DNA of 17,639 bases from Desulfobacteraceae bacterium (GTDB lineage Bacteria; Desulfobacterota; DSM-4660; Desulfatiglandales; JALVMZ01), in the NCBI GenBank assembly GCA_027032655.1, contig JALVMZ010000140.1, forward strand, positions 1-17,639. The letters are read 5' to 3'. The notes beneath the pieces were generated by a model. It did not search any database. It saw nothing but the letters and a program-made list of their open reading frames with translations, and was not told where the DNA came from. The position numbers were made by a program, and so were the translations under genes. Of this stretch, positions 4,253-12,806 are shown one piece after another; positions within the stretch are counted from its first letter, which is position 1; every line of letters begins with the position of its first letter.

Positions 4253-7200
4253 TTAATAGGGATATATCATCTTTCTTTTATTTAGCCCAATCTGTTTCAA
4301 GGTAGCCCTTAAAGCCTTAATATTTATTGGCCTGAAACCGTATTTCATTGCCCACTCATTGTAAGCTACAATTTCCTGTACGGCTTTATCCAATTCCCCT
4401 GCCCTTAGCATCTCGTATATTAGTTCCCGCTTTTTACGGGAAAACTCCCTCATATCTCTATAGCGCCGCTCATTTTCCCACATCTGGCTTTCCCTGGTAG
4501 GCACAAAACCAAGGGAACGCAAAAGGGCCTCTTTTTCCGTGTACCTAAACGGCACGGGCCCTTGTTCGCCATAATAATACCTTGGCACTCCCGTTCTTGT
4601 CCTTGCCCCGTAATCGTGCAAACGCACTGCCTTAATCACATTGCGTACCACGGCAGGACTTATTTTTTCTGCCCCCATAGCAATACGATATGGGTCTTTG
4701 GCCTCTGCTCCCGCCACTATGTCTTTCAGTCCCGTTGCCATATTGAGGATAGTGCTACCAGTGGCCCCTAAAAGCTCGTTGAGCATGCCCTTAGCATTTT
4801 TTATGTTACTGAACGGAATATCTATCTGTAATGAAGGGCTTAAATCTATACCAACAGCAGCAGGTAGGCCCCTGTTAATTCCAGTAATTGCCTTGTCGCT
4901 TAATCCTGCCTTTTTCAGTTCACTATCAACGTCAATTCCATAATCCTTGCGCAAGTGGTGTTTTATGGCCTTGACAAACGGATAAGAAGATAAGCCACCC
5001 AACGTACCTACCATTGCAATAGATTCTAGGAGCGCCTTATATTCTTTTTTGTCTAGTAGCTGTTTCCACAATGACAGCAAGTGTAAAGTATATTGTCTGA
5101 GCGTAAGCCAAGTCTTACCTAATGGCGTGCTTGCCCATAAAGGCAGGTTGGCCTTGCCATACAAAAACTGTGTCTTATTTACTGCATCCGCTGCAATATT
5201 CCACGCTTCATCAAATGGTTTACCTGCCTTCCTTGCAAGACGAAAGGCGGAAAGAAAAGTGCTGCCCCTATTAAGGTATTCTGAGCTTGATATAGGCAAA
5301 GACAGGATTTTGCCCACTTCCCTGCCCATTTGTGCTGCCCCTGTTTCAGCAGCAAGCATCTCCTCAACAAATGGGTCACTAACAACCTTGCGCCTCATTG
5401 CAAGCATAAAAGCTCTTGCCTCATCAGGCGCAAGATGCTTCACATCCTTTTTGATAAGAGCCTGGGCAGTATCCTTCATAGCCTTGAGCAAGCCCTCTTG
5501 GATGCCTTTTTTCACCCCTAATCTCTTGCCCAAAACCTTCAAGTAAGGATTAGCCGTAATGATATTTTGGGTTGCGTTAAGGACAGCAAAAGCAGGCTTG
5601 CCAGCAAGATAATATCCGTACGCAAGCTGCCTTAGTCCTGCAAAGGTTCTGTCTGTTTTGGTGGTATTTTCCAATACTCGCCTGGTATAGTCATTCAAAA
5701 ACTTGAAAAGCTTTGGTTTCTTTAAAGCATCAAACTTAGATAGCAAATCTGCATAATCCTTGGCTGCCATTACTTTATGGGTATAACCCGTAAGACCGCC
5801 AACATATCTGGGCAGCACCTTCAAAACATCATCTTCATAACCGCCTATCCAATAAGGAGAACGGTGCAATAAGTGCCTGCCAAAACCCCTGGATGCAAAC
5901 AATTCTCCAAGGCCCTCTCTAAAAGCCTGTGCCGATGCCTCATCAATTTTTCCTTTTTGCACGAGACTATCCAGCAATGCGCCCACGTTACTGGTAGCCG
6001 TTACTCGTTCAAACGGTGCACCTTCTGGCCACTCTCTTACAGGTTCTACTACAAAATCAATATTTTGTGCCCTTGTCCTAAAACCTGTTGGGTTAAGGGC
6101 CTTATCCTTGCCAATGAGGGCCTCTAGTATCTTTTGCTTCTTGCCTTCCAATTCCCATGCCCTTGCAGACTCACGCCATAGGGTCTTGCCACTAACCTTA
6201 TCTTTGGCAACTACCCAATATTTGCCTGCACTTTCTGGTCTTTGCCTTGGAAAATAGCCCCTGTTGCCAAACAAGATTCTCTTAATGGCCTGTCCAGCCT
6301 CATCCTTACTCATGCCAAGGGTCTTGTGATGCTTGCCAATAAAAGCGGCAAGATAGTGACTGCTAGTATCTACTACATTACGGATACGATTATAGGCATC
6401 AATCACTCTATCTGGCACATTCCAGGCTTTAAGCTGTTCCTCTGGGATACGCCACGAAACCGTGCCATCAGGTAAGACAACCTTTCTGTTAAATTTTGGG
6501 TAAATATCTCCAAGTTTTATAACCTGAGCTAATATCTGCTTTTCGTTCTTGTCTAAATTTGGCAGAGTAGAACGACCAAAGGCATCTATTACTCCCTTGC
6601 CCCCTGCATGGAGTATCCTGAAACTGTCTTCATGTCTTCCAAACATCCTGACAATTTCTCTGTCCAAAAAGGGCTTTGCCTCTGGATGCTTAGTGCTAAT
6701 ATATTCCACATTCGTTAAGAGCCTATCTACTTCTGATAAATCCTTAGCACCTTTAGCTATTTTTTTAGCCTCTTTTAAACTTTTCCATAAACTCTTTAAA
6801 TGCTCAGTAATTTCCCCTCCTGCTTGTTTTTTTAATCTGAGTGCCCTGCCAACAACTCTGCCTGTTCTCCCTGCAGCTTTCTCTACGCCACCAATAGCCC
6901 TCGCACCCACTCCGTATCCCAATAAGCCCACAAGCAATCCAGCAATAGGATGACCGCTGGCCGCAAGAGTATCTTGTCCTATTTCAGACGCTTCTATTAG
7001 TCCAATATTTTTCAGGCTTCCCAAAGCCGTTTTGCTCATAGCCCAAACAGGTTTTCGGATCAGTAATCCAGGCGCAACAACAAGTTCCGCTATTGCCTCG
7101 GCCACTGGATATTCAACCTCAACAAAACGGCCTTCTACTCCATCTTTCCACTCATGCCTTGTTTCCTCTGGAATCTTATGTTCCAAATATTCCTTACCAC

Positions 7201-7423
7201 GATAAACATAGGGAATAAGCAGGTCATTACTCTTAACGCCTGCAATTTTTTTTAATACTTTAAGGCCCTTTTGTGGATTCTTTTTTATCTCATTTAAAAG
7301 GGCCTGCTTTCTATCTTCTGGCAGGCCCCTAAAATAAGGACTACTCTCCTCTAATCTTTTTCTTATAAGTGGCAGCGGAAAACCATATAGGGTATTTTTC
7401 TGGCGCATCCAAGGTGCATCCAT
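4253..7423 (-). CDS. Giant internal virion / large polyvalent-type protein (1056 aa)
   Basis: The last and largest gene of the structural operon, by size and position the counterpart of the largest podovirus internal (ejection) protein such as T7 gp16, though I see no transglycosylase motif. Visible regions: a charged N-terminus; a Gly/Ala-rich hydrophobic stretch around 155-180 (GLLVGLLGYGVGARAIGG); a basic helical segment (about 195-230); RGYFPRQRP near 388; LPRYVGGLTGYTHKVMAAKD near 534; PAFAVLNATQNIITANPYL near 610; and NKTQFLYGKANLPLWASTP near 750, followed by an aromatic helix. The last patches resemble conserved segments of very large phage polyvalent or internal proteins. The C-terminus is basic. 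The ATG shares its A with the preceding TAA stop (TAATG), after GAGGGGTGAG. Probable role: a virion core protein entering or crossing the cell envelope with the DNA (inference). Confidence 0.75.
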   Translation of the reverse strand: MDAPWMRQKNTLYGFPLPLIRKRLEESSPYFRGLPEDRKQALLNEIKKNPQKGLKVLKKIAGVKSNDLLIPYVYRGKEYLEHKIPEETRHEWKDGVEGRFVEVEYPVAEAIAELVVAPGLLIRKPVWAMSKTALGSLKNIGLIEASEIGQDTLAASGHPIAGLLVGLLGYGVGARAIGGVEKAAGRTGRVVGRALRLKKQAGGEITEHLKSLWKSLKEAKKIAKGAKDLSEVDRLLTNVEYISTKHPEAKPFLDREIVRMFGRHEDSFRILHAGGKGVIDAFGRSTLPNLDKNEKQILAQVIKLGDIYPKFNRKVVLPDGTVSWRIPEEQLKAWNVPDRVIDAYNRIRNVVDTSSHYLAAFIGKHHKTLGMSKDEAGQAIKRILFGNRGYFPRQRPESAGKYWVVAKDKVSGKTLWRESARAWELEGKKQKILEALIGKDKALNPTGFRTRAQNIDFVVEPVREWPEGAPFERVTATSNVGALLDSLVQKGKIDEASAQAFREGLGELFASRGFGRHLLHRSPYWIGGYEDDVLKVLPRYVGGLTGYTHKVMAAKDYADLLSKFDALKKPKLFKFLNDYTRRVLENTTKTDRTFAGLRQLAYGYYLAGKPAFAVLNATQNIITANPYLKVLGKRLGVKKGIQEGLLKAMKDTAQALIKKDVKHLAPDEARAFMLAMRRKVVSDPFVEEMLAAETGAAQMGREVGKILSLPISSSEYLNRGSTFLSAFRLARKAGKPFDEAWNIAADAVNKTQFLYGKANLPLWASTPLGKTWLTLRQYTLHLLSLWKQLLDKKEYKALLESIAMVGTLGGLSSYPFVKAIKHHLRKDYGIDVDSELKKAGLSDKAITGINRGLPAAVGIDLSPSLQIDIPFSNIKNAKGMLNELLGATGSTILNMATGLKDIVAGAEAKDPYRIAMGAEKISPAVVRNVIKAVRLHDYGARTRTGVPRYYYGEQGPVPFRYTEKEALLRSLGFVPTRESQMWENERRYRDMREFSRKKRELIYEMLRAGELDKAVQEIVAYNEWAMKYGFRPINIKALRATLKQIGLNKRKMIYPY

Positions 7424-8544
7424 TACTCACCCCTCAAAATTCTATCTAAGTCATCTTCTGGCCCATATTCAGGTGGAGGCAATTCTGCCCACGGTGGTAC
7501 AAAGGTAGCATCACCACTTTCGTTGAGATATGGCATCATTGGTTGTTGTGGCTCTGGATTCTGTTCGGATTGCACTGTGTCCGCACCTCCCGCAAGACCA
7601 AGAGCCTCTTTAACTGCATCCCATGCAGGATGTCCTTGCTCTCCACTTGCTTCTGGCCCTGGCATAGATGTGTGCGTTGGGGAAGAAGATACCTCTGTAC
7701 CCCCACCTATAAATCTATTTGCCTCTTCTATTAAAGCTGGTGGCGTATTGGGCTTCCAGATATAACTATCCCCCCATGGAATTAAATAGGGGGCAAATTT
7801 AGGGTTCATGCTTAATTCCCTGAGCTTATTAAGCCTCTGCTTCTCTTTTATCTTTTCAAGATACCAAAGTCCAAGGGCTTGTCTGTAAAAATCCTGGGTA
7901 TTGTTTCCTGGCCTTGTAGGGCCTGGAATTATATCTACCTCCCCTGTTTGTGGATTAATCTTGGCCAACGCCCCACCACTACCTATGGTCTTGAAAACAT
8001 ACTGAGCCTTATTAGGGTCTTGCGCTAACTTTCCTGCAAGGCTCATAGTTTTTGTGACCATATCAAGCTGTCCAGGGTCTATGCCAGATTCAATAGCAGC
8101 ACCAAGTAAGGCCCCTGCAAGCTGTTGTGGCCTTAGCTTATCAGAGTGCAAGATTACCTGGTTAAACATCTTCATAAAATTTTCCCATTTTGCCTGCCTG
8201 GTGGCATCTTGTTCCTGCTGTAAATAAGCCTGTGTCTGCATTTCCAGCATCTTGGCCAAGGTGCTGGCAAAAAGGTTTTTATAAGTATTCTCCTTGGCCA
8301 TTTCCTCTGCATACATACGACCTGCATCCCACGCTCCAGCCTGAGCTATACCACGGCCTATTGCCTTAGCTCCCAAAGCATAAGGTATAGCTCCTATCAC
8401 AGCAGAGCCTAACCCTCTAACAAGACTTCTTTTAGCCGCTCTATCCAAGTCAGGTTTGGGGTAAATTGCAGAAACGTATCTTTCTGCTTTTTGTCTGGTT
8501 CTATCTAGGTTCTTTGGCTCAAGCACCAAATCCATTATGCCCAT
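7423..8544 (-). CDS. Putative internal/ejection virion protein (373 aa)
   Basis: No named family recognised. Residues about 43-70 form a Gly/Ala-rich hydrophobic stretch (GSAVIGAIPYALGAKAIG) similar in character to the one in the next gene's product (GYGVGARAIGG). A long, Gln-rich helical region follows (about 85-150), then a mixed region with GSGGALAKINPQTGEVDIIP (about 188-207). The C-terminal 90 residues are Pro/Gly/acidic and probably disordered, ending with DDLDRILRGE. This pattern of a short hydrophobic segment plus helices plus a disordered tail fits a podovirus DNA-ejection protein, as does the position between core-type genes. The ATG at 8544 has AAGGAGAG upstream. The stop overlaps the next start by one base. 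Confidence 0.65.
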   Translation of the reverse strand: MGIMDLVLEPKNLDRTRQKAERYVSAIYPKPDLDRAAKRSLVRGLGSAVIGAIPYALGAKAIGRGIAQAGAWDAGRMYAEEMAKENTYKNLFASTLAKMLEMQTQAYLQQEQDATRQAKWENFMKMFNQVILHSDKLRPQQLAGALLGAAIESGIDPGQLDMVTKTMSLAGKLAQDPNKAQYVFKTIGSGGALAKINPQTGEVDIIPGPTRPGNNTQDFYRQALGLWYLEKIKEKQRLNKLRELSMNPKFAPYLIPWGDSYIWKPNTPPALIEEANRFIGGGTEVSSSPTHTSMPGPEASGEQGHPAWDAVKEALGLAGGADTVQSEQNPEPQQPMMPYLNESGDATFVPPWAELPPPEYGPEDDLDRILRGE

Positions 8545-8556
8545 TTCAAACTCTCC

Positions 8557-9387
8557 TTATATGCCAAAGGCGATAGTGTCTTCTGCCCATGCAGTAAAAG
8601 CATCTTGTATCCCATCTATGTTGGCTTCTTTTATCCTTTTTGCCCAAAAAGACGAAATAGATAATGCACTCTTAATACCCGCTTCATCCATATATTGGAT
8701 GCTATCTTCTTTCGCCCACAACGTCTTTCCAGGTAAGGCATCATCTCTTAAACAGGCAATCATAAACACCTGTACGCCCCTTAAAACTCCATCTGCCTTT
8801 ATGGGCCTCACGGTTTTAAAGCCAGCTTTAACAAGTTCCTTGGCTATAAACTTGTGCAGTTTGTTCATCAAAATACTGCCTGCTTGTATTACTAGGGCGC
8901 CATTTGGTCTTAAAATTCTAGCCACCTCTCTATACATATTCTCCGCATCATAAAGTTTAGCAAGGGTAATAGTGGAAGGGTCTGGAAAATCTGCAAAAAT
9001 CAAATCAAACTTATTCTTCCTTGCTCTCTTTATCCACCTCTTTGCATCGTCACAATAGACTTTCACCCGCTCATCAAGTAAAGAGCCACCATTAAGAGCC
9101 ACCAAATCAGGATGTTGCCTCGCCATATCCAACATGGTTTCGTCTATGTCCACCAAGGATATACTTGCCTGGGGGATTTTGAGGGCCTCCCTTGCGGCGC
9201 AACCATCACCACCGCCTAAAATTAATATCCGTTTAGGCGCCTCATGTAAGAATAGGCCACCACCATGTATGGCAACTTCATGATAAATCGGCTCCGTTAT
9301 GCTATCTAATTGCACATACCCATTTATCTCCAAGAGCAACGCAAGCTCTCCGCCCAGATCATGCTTGCTAACCTCTATCCTTTGCAT
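8557..9387 (-). CDS. speE: Spermidine synthase-like aminopropyltransferase (276 aa)
   Basis: Family role: transfer of an aminopropyl group from decarboxylated S-adenosylmethionine to putrescine or another polyamine. Visible signatures: NGYVQ (22-26) and PIYHE (33-37), matching the L-x-x-G-x-x-Q and YHE elements that set the active site; GGGDG (58-62), the nucleotide loop; VDID (79-82), ribose contact; YCDDAK (111-116), adenine contact; FADFPDP (131-137), the catalytic Asp region; and VIQAGS (166-171). The DFPDP form differs from the DxTDP of E. coli SpeE. The N-terminal beta region before YHE is shorter than in cellular enzymes, and the C-terminal about 100 residues diverge. The gene sits 9 nt after the 694-aa gene, with AGGGAGG before the ATG, inside the virion operon. 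A related SAM-dependent methyltransferase is a less likely alternative given the YHE/Q/DP set. Confidence 0.88.
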   Translation of the reverse strand: MQRIEVSKHDLGGELALLLEINGYVQLDSITEPIYHEVAIHGGGLFLHEAPKRILILGGGDGCAAREALKIPQASISLVDIDETMLDMARQHPDLVALNGGSLLDERVKVYCDDAKRWIKRARKNKFDLIFADFPDPSTITLAKLYDAENMYREVARILRPNGALVIQAGSILMNKLHKFIAKELVKAGFKTVRPIKADGVLRGVQVFMIACLRDDALPGKTLWAKEDSIQYMDEAGIKSALSISSFWAKRIKEANIDGIQDAFTAWAEDTIAFGI

Positions 9388-9396
9388 ATTGCCTCC

Positions 9397-11481
9397 CTAT
9401 AACATTGCCAAGCCAGCTAAAACGCTAGCAGTAGTTCCACCTATCCCTAACGAACCAAGTGTATCCGCTAGTAAAGTAGTCGCACCAGCAGTGCCCATGC
9501 CAGCAGCACCACTAGCCGCTGCTCCTGCGCCCATTCCAAGTATGCCAAGAATTTTATCCATCCCCCATTCCGCAACATTTCCCGCTGCCCTGCCAATAGC
9601 AGGAGCAAGGAACGAAATAAACGGAGAGGTGCCACCAGAATAAGTGGTAGTAGTAGTGGGTATCTGATACCGCCCACTTATCATGTTGCTCCAAAGGCGA
9701 AATAGTTCCTGGTAGGCAGTAGCCCTATCCCTTTGGAAAAGGTCATCCAAAGCACCATAAGAAGCAATTCGCCTCTGCCAATCCCTTTCATCCATACCCA
9801 TAAGGTCTTTCAGAGCACCCCATCTATCTAGCCACTCCTGCCTGTTTGCCATCCAGCCAAACCTGGCAGTGTTAAAAGCTTCGTTGAACAGCTCTTCCCT
9901 TATCCTCTCACCAAGGGCATCCCTTCTGTATGCTTCATCAAGGTTCATCCCCTTGTTTCTAAGCCATGCGTTCAGGTCTCCAAGGTACTTTTCAAGTGCT
10001 ATCCTGGCTGCCAAGTTCTTGGCTGTAAGCCCCTGGGCTGCTGCTGCCCTTCTCAACTCTTCTGCACCAAGGATACCTCGTTCCTGCAACTCTCTTGCTC
10101 TATCAAGCCACACCTTACCAAGCCTTTCCATTGCTCTGGACGTTATAGTGCTATTCACCACCCCACGCCTAGCAAGAGAATTGAGAATAGAACCTAATTG
10201 TTCCCTATAAGGCTCTGTTGCAACATAGGGATTCATAAGCTTTTCAATAGCCTCTTTACTTGGTTGATAAGTATTTTGAAGCTGCAATAGATTCAAAATA
10301 TCCGTCATACCAACATTAAGAGGCTTTATAGTAGCAGGTAGTTCTCCACCACCCCCACCACCTGGCTTGTGATAAGGCGTGCCATAATTCAGGCCACTAG
10401 AACCGCCAAATATTGCAGGATGAGGGCCTCCTGTTACTGGCTGTTCAGGATAACCTTGTGAACCAGCAAGAAATTCATCAACATCAAAGTCCTTGCCGAT
10501 AACCCCCTGGGTCATTAAATCCTTAACCCTCTGCTTATAAAAGCCCTCAAAATCTCCTTGGAAATGCCTATATGGATAAGCCTCTGTCCTGGGGTCATCA
10601 GGAGCATGTTTCCATATCTGGTTAAAGTAATACCAATCTTTTAAAACTGGGTCTATTACTTCATCATTGAGGCCGTGCTGTTCCAGATATTTTTTTCTTT
10701 CTGGCGTCCAGGCTTCTATCCTGTGTGAATAGGGGTCATTTTTATTAATGTTTTCCAGGTGTTGCCTGTATCCCTGCCAACCACCCCATGCCTGCACACC
10801 ACTACCAGCTTCCTGCCTTACCCTTCTGGCATATTCATTTACATCATCCAGCGTTTGGAAACTTGTCCAATCTTTAAGCTTTATCAACTTGTCGGCTTCT
10901 GGCACTTTAGGGTCAGATAAATAAGACCGCTGTTCAGGAGTAAGACTCTGCAACTTTTGGTGAAAATAATTCAACGCCCACTCATTTGCATTGGGAGCTA
11001 TGTTATCTGGATGCAAACCGTGAGCTTTCTTTAGCAGGGTATCAATATCATTCTGGGAATATTGCCTGCTGTGAGCCTGAGCATTACTCGTACTATCAAC
11101 AGCCTCATATCCAAGATTCTGGTAATATTGTCTTGCAACATCTTTGTTTTGAGTATGGCTAATATTTACAGGGCCACCCCCACCAAAAAGGCGATGGAAT
11201 TTATCTCTTGTCTCCAAGGTTTCGTAAGCCTGCTGTTCAGGGGCCTTAATGCCACTTATAGCCTCCCACACACTACTAGCCTTACCATAGGTTGGTTGTG
11301 GCTGTGGCTTAGGCTTAGGCACAATAACATTGTTGTCCATTGGTCTAAGCCCCGTTACATTTTTCTTTGGAGCAGGAGCAGCAAATCCCTGTTGCATGGC
11401 CTTTTGCCACCTCTTCCCAAAGGCGTTTCTTTTCTTTTTGTCTATCCCTATATAGTCGTTCTGTCCGAAAGCTCCGCCCAT
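9397..11481 (-). CDS. Putative virion core/ejection protein with duplicated N-terminal modules (694 aa)
   Basis: Function is inferred from position and composition. The N-terminal part parallels the preceding gene's product: QNDYIG (7-12), KNVTGLRPMD (40-49), a Pro/Lys linker (PKPKPQPQP), and a helical domain at about 143-205 with NDIDTLLKKAHGL, LQSLTPEQRSYLSDP and KDW. A low-complexity Gly run (about 370-378) precedes a long helical region (about 390-600) with the phage-like RRGVVNSTITSRAMERLG. The C-terminal about 70 residues are Gly/Ala-rich and hydrophobic (ILGILGMGAGAAASGAAGMG), like a membrane-interacting segment. Together these suggest a core protein that may help form a DNA channel. 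The start at 11481 follows AAGGGGTATGAT. Confidence 0.7.
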   Translation of the reverse strand: MGGAFGQNDYIGIDKKKRNAFGKRWQKAMQQGFAAPAPKKNVTGLRPMDNNVIVPKPKPQPQPTYGKASSVWEAISGIKAPEQQAYETLETRDKFHRLFGGGGPVNISHTQNKDVARQYYQNLGYEAVDSTSNAQAHSRQYSQNDIDTLLKKAHGLHPDNIAPNANEWALNYFHQKLQSLTPEQRSYLSDPKVPEADKLIKLKDWTSFQTLDDVNEYARRVRQEAGSGVQAWGGWQGYRQHLENINKNDPYSHRIEAWTPERKKYLEQHGLNDEVIDPVLKDWYYFNQIWKHAPDDPRTEAYPYRHFQGDFEGFYKQRVKDLMTQGVIGKDFDVDEFLAGSQGYPEQPVTGGPHPAIFGGSSGLNYGTPYHKPGGGGGGELPATIKPLNVGMTDILNLLQLQNTYQPSKEAIEKLMNPYVATEPYREQLGSILNSLARRGVVNSTITSRAMERLGKVWLDRARELQERGILGAEELRRAAAAQGLTAKNLAARIALEKYLGDLNAWLRNKGMNLDEAYRRDALGERIREELFNEAFNTARFGWMANRQEWLDRWGALKDLMGMDERDWQRRIASYGALDDLFQRDRATAYQELFRLWSNMISGRYQIPTTTTTYSGGTSPFISFLAPAIGRAAGNVAEWGMDKILGILGMGAGAAASGAAGMGTAGATTLLADTLGSLGIGGTTASVLAGLAML

Positions 11482-11491
11482 ATCATACCCC

Positions 11492-12403
11492 TTAAATTAA
11501 TGGAGAAGCCACACTTCTCCCATAAGATTCTGGCAAGGCTCTATTCATATCATCTTCATCCAAATCCCCAAACGGAGAAAATACCCCGCTCGCCTCTATT
11601 GGTCTCACGGGCCTTCTCTGATGAACCTCTCTGGCAATTCCCTTACCAAGATTAATGGCCTCATCCAGCTTGCGCCTCATCCATCGCTCCATATGCATTT
11701 CTGGTTGGCTCCAATCTACTAAGCCCTTCAAGAAGCCTATTTTCTGGTCTTCTGAAATAAACGGGTCTCGCAAAAAACCTCTTTCCCTGGGCTCAAGTTT
11801 TTGCAATCTATCCTTTAACACACCAAGCATCCACCTTGCTTCGTTCGGATACCTGTCCAAATTGATACCATGCACTTTCATCAACATCTTATCTATATCA
11901 TCAGATGTTATCTCTTGTCTCTGCCTCATTTTCATTTGCACAACTGGTGGAGGCTGATATTCCCTGGGCATAGGTGGCTTAACAGTAGTAGTTCCCACCT
12001 TCATTTGTATCACTGGTGGGGGTTTATTTTCTGTTACGCCCATAACTACATCCATAGGCTTTAAACCAGTAACATTCTTAGGTGGCGGGGCTACCCTTGG
12101 TACCCCTGGTTTTGGCGTGGGATACTTTTGCACCAACTCCCCGAAAGTCTTAATATCATATTTGGCTTGCAAGTCTTGTCTGCTTATACCAGTCACAGGG
12201 TCTTTCCCTGTAAGGGTAATAGCAAGAAAACGACCTAAATCACTTCCAGGACTATTCCCCGTATCGCCTATTTCCCCTGGCTGTACTATGCCATCACCAA
12301 TTAAAGAACTCTTGGTACTCTGAGTCGAACCAATATAAGAATCATTCTGATAGGGCCAAGGTTGTCCGCTTATTGCTCGCCACAATGCTGTACTAAAAGC
12401 CAT
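11492..12403 (-). CDS. Putative virion protein sharing modules with the 694-aa protein (303 aa)
   Basis: I do not recognise a named family. Modules in order: QNDSYIG (19-25); a Gly-rich segment; KNVTGLKPMD (109-118); a Pro-rich stretch with two copies of a nine-residue repeat, PPPVIQMKV (128-136) and PPPVVQMKM (151-159); a helical domain at 168-231 with DDIDKMLMKVHGI, LQKLEPRERGFLRDP and a closing DW; and an Arg-rich then acidic tail. The first, second and fourth modules recur in the same order in the next gene. Start choice: the frame extends to 12430, but the ATG at 12403 has a near-perfect GGAGGTGATT directly upstream and overlaps the preceding gene's end by 11 nt, so I prefer it. Confidence 0.7.
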   Translation of the reverse strand: MAFSTALWRAISGQPWPYQNDSYIGSTQSTKSSLIGDGIVQPGEIGDTGNSPGSDLGRFLAITLTGKDPVTGISRQDLQAKYDIKTFGELVQKYPTPKPGVPRVAPPPKNVTGLKPMDVVMGVTENKPPPVIQMKVGTTTVKPPMPREYQPPPVVQMKMRQRQEITSDDIDKMLMKVHGINLDRYPNEARWMLGVLKDRLQKLEPRERGFLRDPFISEDQKIGFLKGLVDWSQPEMHMERWMRRKLDEAINLGKGIAREVHQRRPVRPIEASGVFSPFGDLDEDDMNRALPESYGRSVASPLI

Positions 12404-12806
12404 AATCACCTCCAAAATCATCAAGGCCATAATTTGCTATGGCCTCCCAAATATCACCGCCAAAACCAGCTCTTGCCGATTCTTGTCTCGGGACATAACC
12501 ATAACGATAAGTGCTACTTGGCAAATCATAACCAAGCCTTGCACCATATCGTAGCAATCTATTGAAGCCTGGTGGCCTTGCATAGCCACCAAGAACTATT
12601 TCCATAAGCCTCAATCCTAAAGGGCTATTAAGGCTTTGATATGGGTTTTTCAGTTCATTAACAAGCCCTGGATAGTGTTCAATGGGTCTATTGGTTATAT
12701 CCAAAAGCCTGTTGAGCAGGTCTTGCTCCTCTTTTGTGGGCTTTGGGATTTCCCTTTTTACTTTTGTTTTGCTACTCCCGCCAAAAAGACCACTAAAGAG
12801 TCCCAT
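12393..12806 (-). CDS. Small putative virion protein (137 aa)
   Basis: No family recognised. The N-terminus MGLFSGLFGGSS is a short Gly/Phe amphipathic stretch, common at the start of phage internal and tail-associated proteins. A basic hinge (KTKVKREIPKPTKEE), a helix, and an aromatic Gly/Tyr/Arg-rich second half (STYRYGYVPRQE) follow, ending in FGGDYGF. By place between the GNAT-fold gene and the core-type genes it parallels T7 gp14, but the sequence alone does not prove that. The ATG at 12806 has GGAGGTGAG upstream and overlaps the preceding gene by 14 nt. Confidence 0.65.
   Translation of the reverse strand: MGLFSGLFGGSSKTKVKREIPKPTKEEQDLLNRLLDITNRPIEHYPGLVNELKNPYQSLNSPLGLRLMEIVLGGYARPPGFNRLLRYGARLGYDLPSSTYRYGYVPRQESARAGFGGDIWEAIANYGLDDFGGDYGF

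Noticed and set aside
5049..5546. Plus-strand open frame of 165 codons inside the giant gene
   Set aside because: Mirror of a real coding frame; no start signal or recognisable family.
11062..11655. Plus-strand open frame of 197 codons
   Set aside because: It crosses two convincing minus-strand genes and their junction, and has no ribosome-binding site.
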